From: Erpobdella octoculata
Lineage: Eukaryota > Annelida > Clitellata > Hirudinida > Erpobdellidae
NCBI GenBank assembly: GCA_963978895.1
Contig: OZ022243.1
Location: 5,172,261-5,236,260 of the forward strand
DNA length: 64,000 nucleotides
Direction of reading: 5' to 3'
Part shown: positions 10,448-28,360 of the stretch, piece by piece
How positions within the stretch are numbered: the first letter of the stretch is position 1
Layout of the letters: each line of letters begins with the position of its first letter
The notes under the pieces: generated by a model
What the model was told of the DNA's origin: nothing
The model's input: the letters and a program-made list of their open reading frames with translations, nothing else
The model's database searches: none
Made by a program: the position numbers and the translations under genes

Positions 10448-10957
10448 ATGCTGTTGATAATGCTGCTAATGGTTGTTGGCGGGACATCGGCCATTGACTT
10501 CATGCTCGGCGCTGTCGGCGTCCGAAGGGCCTCGGGCTGCGACTTCTTTGGCAACGACATCGGAAATTCCGCCGTAACCCAAGAGCAATGCGGAGGGCAA
10601 TGTCTCAGGAACGCCCAATGCGACCGTTTCACATGGAATCAAGGCGTCTGTTACATAAAAAGTTTTCCTCGTTTGCCCGTCCCCAAGGCCCTCAGTGGAA
10701 GCACCTGCGGTTGGGTCGTTCGCGCAACAGGACCAAGGGCATTAGGCGGCGTCCATTCGGCCATGGGCTGCGACTTCTTCGGCAACGACATCGGCAGTGT
10801 CACCGTGCCCGTTGAGCAATGCGGAGGGCTATGTCTCAGTAACAGCGATTGCACCCATTTCACCTATACTCAAGGCGTCTGTATCATGAAACGCTTTGGT
10901 GGTGTGCCCATCCCCACGTCTGTTGATGCGATCTGCGGTTTTGTCCTTAGAGGTTGA
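10448..10957 (+). CDS. Secreted protein with two PAN/apple-like repeats, GC-rich
   Basis: 169 codons from an ATG to a TGA, without introns. The N-terminus (MLLIMLLMVVGGTSA) is a signal peptide. The mature part is two homologous ~68-residue repeats, residues ~30-96 and ~106-169. Each starts GCDFFGNDIG and has EQCGGxCLxNxxC, a FTWNQGVCYIKSF or FTYTQGVCIMKRF segment and a final CG(W/F)V. This spacing resembles PAN/apple domains, which bind proteins or glycans. By hand count 10501-10920 is about 57% G+C, against roughly 25-30% nearby. A splice-acceptor-like TATATAG lies 3 bp before the ATG, and AATAAA lies 73 bp past the stop. Alternatives: a horizontally acquired gene or a codon-biased host gene. 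I do not recognise a named orthologue. Confidence 0.8.
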   Translation: MLLIMLLMVVGGTSAIDFMLGAVGVRRASGCDFFGNDIGNSAVTQEQCGGQCLRNAQCDRFTWNQGVCYIKSFPRLPVPKALSGSTCGWVVRATGPRALGGVHSAMGCDFFGNDIGSVTVPVEQCGGLCLSNSDCTHFTYTQGVCIMKRFGGVPIPTSVDAICGFVLRG

Positions 10958-11030
10958 AACATGTTCATTTCTGGGTGAAACCTGTGTTCATTGTTGGCTT
11001 TTTGACAATTGAAATGCTTATCGTTATGAA

Positions 11031-11036
11031 AATAAA
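11031..11036 (+). promoter_or_regulatory. Polyadenylation signal of the PAN-repeat gene
   Basis: AATAAA 73 bp downstream of the stop codon, the first one after the gene. This makes the GC-rich frame look like a normal eukaryotic transcription unit. Confidence 0.55.
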
Positions 11037-11192
11037 ATAACAGCTACATTGCAACATTAATTGTATCGAAATAAATTAAAACATTAAGAAACTAAAAATT
11101 TATGAAAAAAATCTAGTAATTTTGTTGCTATCTATGTATGAGTTTGTAACTCACTAGTAGAATGAAAACTCAATTGATTTGGAAACTAAAAT

Positions 11193-11305
<113 letters not shown>

Positions 11306-11479
11306 GGTTCACGACAGACTCGCTGTGTTGGAAGGATTTGCCATATTAACTTGCAATTTATTTCACAAGTCTGCGTAGCCATTCATGCTGGTTTAGTAAT
11401 GAGCAGATCAAAAATAATTATGCAACGACTTGCTTTGCTTCAACTCTAATTGACAATGAAATTTATTTATAGGCTAGGC

Positions 11480-11800
11480 CAGCGGTTCTTAAAGTAGTGG
11501 TCCGTGGACCGTCGCCGGTCCGCGTAGCTCAAGGAACAAACAGTTGAGTAAAAATTAAAAATAAATGAAACACTTTTTAAAAACTAGTCTTAATATGCAC
11601 TAAAAATTAGAAAATAAAATCGTGCGTCAAATAGATCATCTTGTTGTTCGCCATGATAAAACTTTGGTGCTCAGTTTGAATTTAATGAACAGATATGTAT
11701 AACTTAGCGATCACCCTAGTCTTATCATGGCGTACAACAAGATGATCAATTTGACGTACGATTTTATTTTCTACTTTTTAAGACTAGTTTAAAAATAGAA
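11480..11800. mobile_element. Non-autonomous hAT-like element or fragment with long internal inverted repeat
   Basis: Starts CAGCGGTTCTTAAAGTAGTG then GTCCGTGGACC, a terminus typical of Charlie/ZBED5-type hAT elements. Inside, ~11583-11662 and ~11722-11792 are imperfect inverted repeats of about 70-80 bp (GATCATCTTGTTGTTCGCCATGA against TCATGGCGTACAACAAGATG). There is no coding capacity. The far terminus was not located. Confidence 0.5.
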
Positions 11801-11902
11801 TTATTTATTTTTCTTTTCTACTTTTTAGTTTTTACACTTTTTTAATTATCTTCACAATTATCCGTCACTCACTATAAATCAAAAATATTTAATTAAATTA
11901 AC

Positions 11903-11904
<2 letters not shown>

Positions 11905-11955
<51 letters not shown>
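11905..11955. repeat. (TA)n microsatellite
   Basis: TA repeat followed by degenerate TATATA runs to ~12010. Directly after it begins a repeat with CTCCTCCGAAACGGCTGAAC, a short interspersed motif seen in many invertebrate genomes (12010-12130). Confidence 0.9.
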
Positions 11956-11960
<5 letters not shown>

Positions 11961-12730
11961 AAATATATTTATGTAATATATATATATATATTATATAAAT
12001 AAATATATATAAATCTCGTGTCATAGTGTTTGACTTCAAACTCCTCCGAAACGGCTGAACCGATTTTTAAGAATATTTTTGTGTACATTTGGTAGGTCTG
12101 AGGATAGGTTGTAGGCTATTTAAAATAATTTTGAAAAATTATTTTAAAGATGGCTCTAAAAAAAAATTTTCTGTGTCAAATTGTTTTGAGTTTAAACAAT
12201 ATTTAGGGGTGGCCCTGGGTGTTTAATTTTTTTTTCAAATATTTGTGCAATACAAAAAACTATGAAATTTTTAGTGCTTTTTTAAAATCAATTAATAGTA
12301 CCAATTATTTTTTTACTGCAAACAAGTAAATTATAACCAATTCAACCAAAACTAAAAAAATATTTTTTAGTTATTTTGAAATATCTCAAAAATCGGTTTC
12401 TATCAATCTAGTGCTAAAAGATTGATTTTTATTTGAAAAAAGGTTTTTTTAAGGTAAGTCTAGAAATCAGTAGTTATTTGTTGATACATTACAGCATTAT
12501 ATTAGAGATTAGTTTGACCAGTTTACAAATCTGAAATTCGTTGTGTCAAGTAGAAAGAAAGCCACACACACACACACACACACACAAACAGAAATTGTAA
12601 CCTAAATAAAAGTTTGTAAAAAAGCAATTTGTGGTTCAAGTCAATCTACAATGCAGTGTATATTTTCTATTAAGGAAAGATAAGGGTTCCAGATTGTTCT
12701 TTTCAGTTTTCAATATTTAAACTGGAAAAA

Positions 12731-13009
12731 GTGTTCACTGACTTGAAAAATCCACCGAAACATAACAAACAGACTTCTCCGGGTCCCCAAAACAAAGAAA
12801 ACAACTTTGTAAAAAAGTTGGAAGATCTTTTCAAGTTTGTTCATGCTCATGCTCTACAGCTCATTGCCATCCAAAAAAGAAAACAATTTCTTGCATTTAT
12901 AGAAATATTTTTTTTAGAAATATTTAGTAGTGACGAAATATGTTTGTTACCAAATTTGTTTGATATCTTCAGTCTTCTGAATGAGTTAAATCTCTCCAAT
13001 CAAGAATAA
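12731..13009 (+). pseudogene. Fragment of a transposon-like open frame
   Basis: Up to 92 codons. The first in-frame ATG is uncertain. It contains KKLEDLFKFVHAHALQLIAI, which recalls the KLE..LFDIAHADAL..I motif in uncharacterised, multicopy, probably transposon-borne proteins of invertebrates. The usual following EEDxxFL..QR segment is degraded to QKRKQFLAFIE. I cannot assign a function. Confidence 0.3.
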
Positions 13010-13281
13010 AATGCAAATTTATTCAAGAATGATGATAAACTTATTTAATTTAATTAGGCGATTTATTAAATGACTGTCACACATGCCTTACCGGTACTGT
13101 TCAGCCTCGTCCATTTGAGGAAAATACATAACCGACCACAAAGATTATATTGCCAGTATTAAGCGTTCAACTTTACAGTTTGTAAGTTTTTGAGGCGCTT
13201 CGATGATGTTGTTATGCAAGTTAGTGTTAAGAAGGAGACTCTGTATTGGCATTGCCAGTGCTACATAAACTCAGATTTACT

Positions 13282-14589
13282 CAGTGTTGGGTAGTAACAA
13301 ATTACAAGTAATAGAATTACTGTAACAAATTACAAGTAACAGAATTACAGTAACAAATTACTTTTTTCAGTAACAAGGCAGTAACAGATTACTTTTCAAA
13401 ATTGTAACATAGTAACAGTAACATATTACTTTTTAAAATTGTAACAAAGTAACAGTAACAAATTACTTTTTTAAAGTAACAGTAACAGATTTTTTAAAAT
13501 TGTTACTTTTTACTTTTTTATTTTCGAGCATAGATATATATTTTCGAATTAGAAACAAGTTATTTTTATGTCTTTTTCCTGCTGCGGCAACACTCTATAT
13601 CATGAGTATACAAACATCCCTTTTATTATCGTTTACTCTTTTGGAAACGTTTGCAAGTTCACAGGTCGTGTTTTGGGATCATGGAAGTTAATAAAGAGTT
13701 AAATTATGAAGAAACTGGTAATGGCATCGGATAGGTGCATCAGTTAGAAAAATATTTTAAAGTAATGACGGAAAGAGCGTCAAGGTTGGGGCAATTCTAA
13801 CAAGTCTCAAAAGACGGTTTAAAAGTTATGATCTCAGAGATGATCTTATTTATGCGAGACTTACCTTGCCACAATTTCGGCTAAGGTGGCTCGATGATAA
13901 CGACAGAAGGAACTACGCTTGCAATTTGTTATATGAACATCTGCATGCTGTACAGCAGGTTGAAATGCAGGCTGAACAACAAAATAAATCACCTGAGATG
14001 CCTCAGCCAGATGATGATTTTCTTATATTTGTTACAGATCCATTTAAGCAAGCTGATGAAACTGCGGAGGTGGATATGTATCTTAGCGATACTTTTCGTG
14101 ATATTGAATCAGTCAAATTTCTACGTATCTTGAAATTGTTCAAAAGATATAATACTTCTCTTTCATCGAGTGCTCCTGTTGAACGGTTGTTTAGCTTGGC
14201 TGGTCAAATTTTGACTCCAAGAAGAAATCGTTTGACTGATAGTCATTTTCAACAACAACTGCTGCTCAGAGCTAATAAAGCTTTTTTTCTAGATCAATCA
14301 AAGATCGTCACCATTTTATTGATTAGTTATAACTCTTTGATTTTTACAATAAAGTTGTGTTCTTATTTTAAAAACAAAATCAAGTATTGAGTTATGGGAT
14401 GTTTCATCCGTTTGTAAACAAATTTTTGTAAAGTAACAAAAATGTAATAAATTACTTTCAAAACCAAAAAGTAACAGTAACAAATTACTTTTGAAAAAAT
14501 GTAACAAGTAACAGTAACAAATTACTTTTTTCATCAAGTAATAAGTAACATTAACAAATTACAAAAGTAAAGTAACAAACCCAGCACTG
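13282..14589 (+). mobile_element. hAT transposon 2 with TIRs and 8-bp target duplication
   Basis: Left end CAGTGTTGGGTAGTAAC and right end (reverse complement) CAGTGCTGGGTTTGTTAC form imperfect terminal inverted repeats. The flanks are GATTTACT (13274-13281) and GATATACT (14590-14597), an 8-bp duplication with one mismatch. Both ends carry arrays of AGTAACAGTAACAAATTAC repeats (13295-13500 and 14430-14580). Inside is the C-terminal part of a transposase. Confidence 0.85.
13866..14390 (+). pseudogene. hAT transposase, C-terminal half
   Basis: Open for ~174 codons, but only the C-terminal part of a transposase is present. The diagnostic run is SSSAPVERLFSLAGQILTPR then RNRLTDSHFQQQLLLRAN. A degraded upstream portion (13690-13865) includes HQLEKYFKVMTERASRLG-like coding traces in other frames. 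The element is deleted internally and cannot mobilise itself. Confidence 0.75.
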
Positions 14590-15084
14590 GATATACTGCA
14601 CAATGTTGCAGAAAGAAGGACAGAAGTACAAAGATGACGATGAAGCAAAGACGTTCTTGCTGTGTACTGGGCAGCCGAGAGGTGTGAAAGATCATGGCTA
14701 TCAAAGTTTACGTGGTACTACTGGGCTGCTGTTATTTTGTGTCCGCCCTATTTATCTTTTCAAAGTCTGCTGTCAAGAACAGGGTGGCGCTGCTCAAAAT
14801 CGTCAAGACCTCCATTCTGTTATAACAGTTACTGATTCATCGATTGAAATTAGAGCTAGACCGAAACCAATTTTTTGAGTTTCGCCGAAACCGAAACTGC
14901 GACCGAAACTATGTCAAACATTTTCACCGAAACCAGAACTGATCCGAACTTCTAAGTTTCGACCGAAACCGAAACCGGACCGAAACCGAACCATCATTTT
15001 AGGACTTTTGCAATTAAAAAATTGAAAAAGACGTTAATTTAAAATGTAATTTTTTCAATCTAATAACACAAAAATATAATTACT

Positions 15085-16116
15085 TTATTCAAAATGTTTA
15101 GGTGGTGCCGACAAGAACTTTTGCGCAGCAACTTCAAGTTGCGGGTATTGGCTGTGATGCCAACAAGCAAAAATGTTGGTTGAAGAAGGTAGATGTGGTG
15201 CTTGGAGGTACGATTTCAATTCCACCTTAAATGTTGAATCTCTTGTTTCATTTGCATTTGTTGATGGAGTCAAATGAGCAATGTCGTGATCATCCCAAAG
15301 AGAGTAGTGAGTAGAAGAACTCACGGACACGGATTTCTGTATTGCAATTCTTAATTCGCAAATTGAGTCAATGGAAGAAACATCATCTTTTTCATTCATC
15401 AGTTCTAAAAAGTGTATAACTGTATTTTTTGCAGTTGCCGTACCTATATCGTTTTAAACCTGGGATCCAGCATCGTAGCTGCTGTGTAATGACGAGACGT
15501 TTTTACGTGCGCAAATCGTATGTTTATCGAATCTCGTAACGCTACTTTCATTTGCAGCAACCACTTATCTTCTTCTGTATTGTTTGATTTCTGCATTTTT
15601 TTAACAACATTGTTACGATTGGGATCACAATTGATACGCAAGATTCATCTGAGCTTATTTCTAACGTTGCATCATAAAATGGTTCTAAGACTAAAACTAT
15701 CCTTTCCAATAACTCCCAGTCTGAATTTGACAGCAAATCAATTTTGCCATGTCCAACGCTGTAAAGATTTAATGCTTTATTTGCTCTTTCATACGTTGAA
15801 GCATCAAGTAGGTACTGTTCCATCTCGTTTCAATATTTTGTATCATCATATGCTGAGGAGCAGAATAAGAATTTTGAGTTGTATTTAATTTATGAACTGC
15901 AGATTTGTTGTGTTTAAAGTGGGAGACGATTTTTTTTTAATTCTTTGACTAACCTCTCCACCACCAATTGAGTTAATAACGCATCATTGAGTACTAATTG
16001 CAGTGTGTGGGCCATACAACCTATGTCATCTATTTCTGCAAATCTCATCAAACAGATCATATTTGCGGCGTTATCACGAACTCCAAGAAAAAATTTTGTG
16101 GTTAAACCCCATTGTA

Positions 16117-16205
<89 letters not shown>

Positions 16206-16231
16206 TCACACATACAAACACATTGATACAA
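15085..16231 (-). pseudogene. hAT (ZBED-like) transposase, multiply frameshifted
   Basis: Reading right to left, pieces in different frames line up into a transposase. DNAANMICLMRFAEIDDIGC then AHTLQLVLNDALL matches the catalytic-core block (TDNAxNM..CxAHxLQLxV). Next come an EQYLLDAS../WELLERIVLVLEPFYDAT segment, then SRHYTAATMLDPRFKTI, then a C-terminal fragment. A (TA)n expansion lies at the right end of the first piece. Frameshifts separate the pieces, so it is dead. It is nested beside hAT 2, only 261 bp away. Confidence 0.8.
16116..16201. repeat. (TA)n microsatellite inside hAT 3
   Basis: About 86 bp of TA within the transposon body, so it expanded or was acquired after the element arose. 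Confidence 0.95.
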
Positions 16232-16657
16232 TACACAATCAAAACACAGCTAAACTACTCAAATAAGCACGTTGAACAACTTTTAATTTTTTTGTAGGTT
16301 CGGTTTTGGTTTATGCCAAAACCTAACAGAAAATATACCGAAATCAGAGCAGCCGAGACCGAAACCTAACCGAAACCGATTTTAAGCCTGGTTTCGGTGC
16401 CGAAACCGTAACCTCTAATTGAAATCAATCAACAGATGGATCCGCAATTCCGCAAGCAAAGAAACTACAAAGAATTTCTGCTTGATAAAGATTCCAGAGA
16501 TTCAAACAACGGTGAAAAATATGATGTCGGAAAGATGTCGATACTGATGATGAACTAGAAAAGTAATTCAACTTGACGGTCGACAGCAACGACCTGAGCA
16601 CAATACTATTTCGGAAAAAAACAGGCTAAAAGCAATAAACTTCCCTAACTGAAAAGC

Positions 16658-16790
16658 ACGTAGCACATTGGTGAAAGTAGTTATGTTATCATCCTGCCGT
16701 CGTGGGTTCAAATCTCAGTCATGGCGAGGCGTAATTCTGTTAAGCAAGGAATTAACTCACACTGCTCAGGCCAACTCAGTCTTTCATTTG
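16658..16790 (+). repeat. tRNA-derived SINE, degenerate copy
   Basis: GGGTTCAAATC (16704-16714) matches an RNA polymerase III B box. It is followed by TTAAGCAAGGAATTAACTCACA and CTCAGGCCAACTCAG, as in the better copy at 48755. The A box is poorly conserved. Confidence 0.5.
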
Positions 16791-17117
16791 GTCGATGAAT
16801 GAGTACCAGTTTCACGACTGTGATGTAATAGAGTTCAGCACATTCCAATTTCGGAGACAGTGCGGGTAGCAGGTAACACTGTGTGATCCCATATGAACGA
16901 GCAGTTCCCGGCACTGCTGTGGTATTATCAATACGAAGTAGTGCCTAAATACTCAATACATTTACATTTACATTTAGATATACTGTCAGTTTGTTGGCTA
17001 TTCCTGCAATTCAAAACGGAAGAAAGCAAGCTCTCAGTGCTGCAGGTTACAGTTTTACAGATTTGTGTACAGGCTCACATCCCGAGCTTGACGACATAAA
17101 CAAACGCATATGTGCTA

Positions 17118-18560
17118 GGGTTGTTGCAGTTTTGATAAAAAGCAGTTTCAGTTTAAGTAACTGAAACTTTACAAAGATTCATTTTCAGTTTTAGTTAACT
17201 GAATCTTTAAAGATTCAGTTTCAGTTACAATTAGATTCAGTTTTTTTCTTCAATTTCTTAAGGTAAACTACCAAGAAGAAATTTGCAATAAAAAAACACT
17301 TGCAACACAGACATGTTTAACCAATTTATTCAACTTAGAAATTCCTTGTTGAATTTATAAAAAAAACTTCAGCTTCTAGCTTGTCGTCACCCAAATTATG
17401 CCGACATCTGCTAAAAAAGCGTTCACACGGAGCAGATGTTGTCGGGACTATACGCAGAATTTTTGATTCCTCAATTTTCCATTCTTGATTCCACTGTATA
17501 AATTAAAAATCTTATCTCCTGTATGGGGTTACGTAAATGTTCTACAACCCAGAAAAGCTCTTCGTATTTTATTGATATTTCTATCAAAATGATGGCAAGT
17601 TAATCCCATCATTGCCGATGAATAACTTGGCCGTGATCACAAATCTGTTGTAATTGACACATTATACTTATCTGGATTCAATGATAATTCAACAGATCAT
17701 TTTAATTCTTTTACTAATTTGGACACTTGTGTGGATATATTGTGTCGGTTTGGCAAGGTTAGTCAACGACCTTCCGACACAACTGCAAACATATTTTTAA
17801 TAGAAGGTTCTTCGATCAAAAGAAATGGCAACTGTTTGCAGCAAATGCCGAGGCGATGGCGTGGACAGCTTTATTATTGGCATTGGAGCTTTTTTTTATA
17901 GAAAAAAAAACAGTTTTCAATTGATGCCTGGTTTTTTAAATCCGAAAAGGCCGCTTAGTAGACTTACTCTGTGTTTTCGATTATATCGTTTCTTTTTTCT
18001 CTAAATGCTCTGCGTATTCTATTTTATGCTTTCTCAAGTGAAAATCTAAATTTGTCCCATTCTTACCCTTTAAAATTACAGAACAAACATTGCACTTACT
18101 ACCTGCTCCAACTCCTGTAAACCTTTTATGTACAAGGTTTGTAATATGTTTTGTTTTGGTTAATCTAGCTTTTTTAGTTGGAGGTCCTAAAGCAGATTCC
18201 GATTCATTTTGTTGAATAAACGATGTTTCTTCCTCGGTAAATTTGTTGATGACAATGTTATTACTAACACAAGTAATTATTTTTCATTTCGGTAATTCTA
18301 AAAACTTGAAAGTCTCTGAAAAACAACGCAAGCAACACTAACACGAAACAAAGAGAAAGAACTATTCGTAACTTTGACCGTAGTTATCGTCCATGCCATA
18401 GAATCAAAACATTTAACCGCAAACATAAAAATAATATAAAAAATATGATAAAAATCCATTCTAAAAGATTCAGTTATATTCAGTTTTCTCAATAGATTCA
18501 GTTTCAATTACAGTTTTTTTTTAAAATAATTCAGTTTCAGTTAAAGTAACTGAATGTTTC
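17118..18560 (-). mobile_element. hAT transposon remnant 4
   Basis: Both ends hold arrays of CAGTTTCAGTTAACTGAA-type repeats (17130-17245 and 18475-18560). On the minus strand at ~18000-18130 is a BED-type zinc finger (CNVCSVILKGKNGTNLDFHL then RKHKIEYAEH). At ~17345-17460 is SAPCERFFSRCRHNLGDDKL, a degenerate hAT dimerisation motif. The middle is eroded. Exact termini and target duplication were not resolved. Confidence 0.65.
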
Positions 18561-18759
18561 CGTGCGAGTGTGTATGTGAAGTAAATTGAGTATAGCGACT
18601 TTGATAGACGTTTTGAACTTGATGTCAATGATAAGTTATTGAAGCTGCAAGTTATTAAACCATACATGATGTACCATTTTTGTTGGATATTTTGAAAGTT
18701 ATTGTCGCAATTCAATGTGCAAGTGAGATGACAACTTTTTTAGTGTGTTCCAGTAAAGC

Positions 18760-18905
18760 TAAATAATTGACGGGTAACGGGTGTACCTGCGGGTAAAGGG
18801 TCCTCAGGTACACCATTTTACCCGCGGGTCAGGTACGAGTGCGGGAAAGAAAAAATTTCACTGTTCGGGTCGGGTGTGGATTTTGTCTTACCCGCACAGC
18901 CCTAC
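18760..18905 (+). mobile_element. hAT-like terminus with ACCCGCGGGT repeats
   Basis: Dense in GGGTAACGGG, ACCTGCGGGT and ACCCGCGGGTCAGG. It ends ACCCGCACAGCCCTA, which reverse-complements to a TAGGGCTGTGCGGGT terminus known from hAT-type elements. No coding part is present. Confidence 0.45.
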
Positions 18906-18910
18906 TATGC

Positions 18911-19050
18911 GTATATAACTAGCGGAGTACACAGCGTTGTCGGGGTTTTTAAAGGTTTATCTATTGTTTTTCTCGCGCTCACGTTTTCGACCACACTTGC
19001 TCTCTCGTTCCCGGTCGCTTTCCCGTTCCCGTTTGCCCTCCCATTCCCAA
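18911..19050 (+). mobile_element. ACTAGCGG-family element, short fragment
   Basis: ATAACTAGCGGAGTACACAGCG, then TTTTTAAAGGTTTATCTATTG, then CT-rich 18-bp-type repeats. The tail is absent. Confidence 0.55.
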
Positions 19051-19059
19051 ATCGGTAGT

Positions 19060-19775
19060 TCATTTCAAAATGGACAGAATCTATTATGTTGTAGAAAGCA
19101 CGTCTCATGAGCTCGCGTGAAGTAACTTTTGAACCAATAACATGGTCATAACCCAAAGTGGAGGTGACCACAGAGCCGGTCAGCCAGGTGCTCTGAACCT
19201 GTTTGCGCTTTACTGACACTACATGTTAATCTTCATTTGATGGAAAGCCAGCAGCATCTGTCATTTGATCAATGACCTCTGCAGACCACAAAGCAAGAAA
19301 ACTCTCTTTAGCTGTGGAGATCAGTTCCATAGCAAGAGACACATTGCACGAACGACCTTGCAGCAAAGCATTGACCGTCAGGCTTTTAACATCTCACTCA
19401 CTAACCTTGATCATTGAGATCATGTGCTCTACTGCCTTTCCACCGCGCACATAGCGAATGACAATCAATATATCCTCGACACTGCACTGATCTCGAGTTT
19501 CGTCGCGCTTGATTGAATGCCAGTTAATGTCAGATTCCTTGCATTCTTCGACAATCAAAACTTGTACCATCTGTGCCATCAATTTGATTACCTCGTTTTG
19601 GATAAGAGGAGACATGTACTTGGCATTTTGAGGCATGTTTTGTGAAATCCTACGCAATTTATCATCCTTCGCCATAATAAATTCAAACATCTTATTAAAT
19701 ATTGATTGAGCTGGGGGGCCCGACCAAAACTGGGAGGGCCTGAGCCCGCCGGTCTCATAGCTGGTTACGGCCCTG
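19060..19775 (-). pseudogene. DUF4371-type hAT transposase fragment with terminus
   Basis: The minus-strand frame at 19394-19690 has KDDKLRRISQNMPQNAKYMS, VIKLMAQMVQVLIVEECKES and RDETRDQCSVEDILIVIRYV, matching the N-terminal half of DUF4371/ZMYM-type hAT transposases. Coding continues, with a stop, toward 19200. The right terminus, read on the minus strand, is CAGGGCCGTAACCAGC at 19760-19775, a common hAT end. The C-terminal half and left terminus are missing; an ACTAGCGG-family fragment (18911-19050) abuts there. Confidence 0.7.
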
Positions 19776-20451
19776 CCGGGGCGAAGTTTATATAAGAGAT
19801 TAAAAAAATAAGTGCCGCAAAAACCTATTTGTTTTACAAATCTCAGTTTTTCAAGTCGTAATCACAGCACAAATATTTTTTTTCACATCAGGCATATTAG
19901 ATTCTTGAAAGCGGCGTAGATCATACCAGTTCAATTCAACGGAGCAAAACGCGGTTGTCAACCTGGTTGAAACAGTGAATTTAATAAACAAAGCATTTGC
20001 TTATAAAATTCTGGAATAACGACACTACAACTATTTAGTTTTAACAGTTGTTTATTATCTTATCAATAAATAACTTCAGCGTTAAAAATTCAAACAACAA
20101 AAGTTTGAAACATTTAGTAAATTAAACAAATTTAAATGTTCTGAGTTTTTAGCTATCAATTTTTCTTACTTTGATCAGATGAGAAGAAGTGGAATAAAAT
20201 CTGTCAAACGATTTGACTACCAATGCACAAATAAGCGCAATTAATAAGTGTATCAAGTAAATAAAAAGCAAAAACATAATAAAAATGAATGGAAGGTGCT
20301 ATTTTGTGCGGCTATCATTGTAAAGTACAGTGTCAAGCTTGGTTATAGACTTTGTGAAAAAAATAAAATTAAATGTTTCAATTAAAGCAATACAAACAAT
20401 AAATGCAAATTAAAAACGATTGTTTGTTCAAAATAAATAACTTTAAAAATA

Positions 20452-27003
<6,552 letters not shown>

Positions 27004-27508
27004 TTTTCAGTATATTTTATTCAATCCTAAGTACAGTTTTGCAAAAACTTAAACCAAACTTGCTGATATTTCATCGGTTCAAAATGAAATCGTATGTAAT
27101 ATTTTCCCGATGTACTGCAAAAGAACCAAAAATATAAGACATTTAGTACAAAGCAAAAATATTTCAATAAAAGAAAAATCATATTGCCTCAAGTCTTCTT
27201 CAGAACAATGAACAAAGTTTCTACGAAATCGTCTGCCATGAATCTTACAAATAAATCTTTGCGCTGGATGAAATAAATTTTGTCGATACCAAAAAAAACA
27301 GTTATTTCACATTATCGAAACAATAATTTTGGCAACTTATTTATGAAATACAAAGAAATTGCATTTCTATTGTTTGCTTTCCACTTTCCACGTTCCACGT
27401 TGATAGGAAAAAGTGTATTCCGTTGGAAAGAGTTTGTGAATAGAATAATTTGCAATCAGCATACATGATTTCCGATGTTCCTGTGTTTAAAATGTATGTT
27501 TTGTAAGT

Positions 27509-27991
27509 TTGTATGTATGTATGTATGTATGTATGTATGTATGGATGTACGAATGTATGTATGTATGTATGTATGTATGTATGGATGTACGAATGTATGT
27601 ATGTATGTATGTATGTATGTATGTATGTATGTATGTATGTATGTATGTATGTATGTATGTATGTATGTATGTATGTATGTATGTATGTATGTATGTATGT
27701 ATGTATGTATGTATGTATGTATGTATGTATGTATGTATGTATGTATGTATGTATGTATGTATGTATGTATGTATGTATGTATGTATGTATGTATGTATGT
27801 ATGTATGTATGTATGTATGTATGTATGTATGTATGTATGTATGTATGTATGTATGTATGTATGTATGTATGTATGTATGTATGTATGTATGTATGTATGT
27901 ATGTATGTATGTATGTATGTATGTATGTATGTATGTATGTATGTATGTATGTATGTATGTATGTATGTATGTATGTATGTATGTATGTATG

Positions 27992-28020
<29 letters not shown>
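27509..28020. repeat. (ATGT)n microsatellite, ~510 bp
   Basis: Tetranucleotide array. From ~27593 to 28020 it is uninterrupted (about 107 units). Near the left end a variant ATGGATGTACGAATG occurs twice, 40 bp apart. Since 4 and 3 share no factor, all frames stay open (Met-Tyr-Val-Cys or His-Thr-Tyr-Ile); these are not genes. It lies ~500 bp upstream of gene D. Confidence 0.97.
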
Positions 28021-28023
<3 letters not shown>

Positions 28024-28360
28024 ATTAAAGTTTGACTTGTTCAACGTGGCTCTAGTCTTTGGACCTCTAAGCCACGAGTAAATTACCTAGCTATTAGTCA
28101 CTCGTGGCCCCATTTCACAGAACAACGAGAGACATCCATTTATAGGCACCTACCCACACTCTTAGCTTTAGACTTTTGTACATGTGTACATTTTATATAG
28201 ATGTACATTTTTTACATGTTTACATTTAGTAGATATGTATATTATTTACATGTGTAAATTGTTTTATATTTGTAGATTGATTACACGTGTTTTATTTTTA
28301 CATATATTAATTTTTTATAGAGATATGTTTTTAAGGGTAATGAGAAATGTTTCCTTCGAG

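Larger units (their letters stand above)
14851..16417 (-). mobile_element. hAT transposon 3 with perfect 8-bp target duplication
   Basis: Termini are TAGAGCTAGACCGAAACC at the left and, reverse-complemented, TAGAGGTTACGGTTTCGG at the right. The flanking 8 bp ATTGAAAT is identical on both sides (14843-14850 and 16418-16425). Subterminal regions are dense in CCGAAACCGAAACC repeats (14860-15000 and 16295-16410). The interior holds a broken minus-strand transposase and a (TA)n array at 16116-16201. Confidence 0.9.

Noticed and set aside
27475..28081. 185-190-codon frames of Met-Tyr-Val-Cys or His-Thr-Tyr-Ile
   Set aside because: Pure (ATGT)n microsatellite reads open in every frame.
28072..28107. 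CCACGAGT..ACTCGTGG hairpin as a transcription terminator
   Set aside because: The stem is only 8 bp with a long loop, in eukaryotic intergenic DNA far from a gene end.
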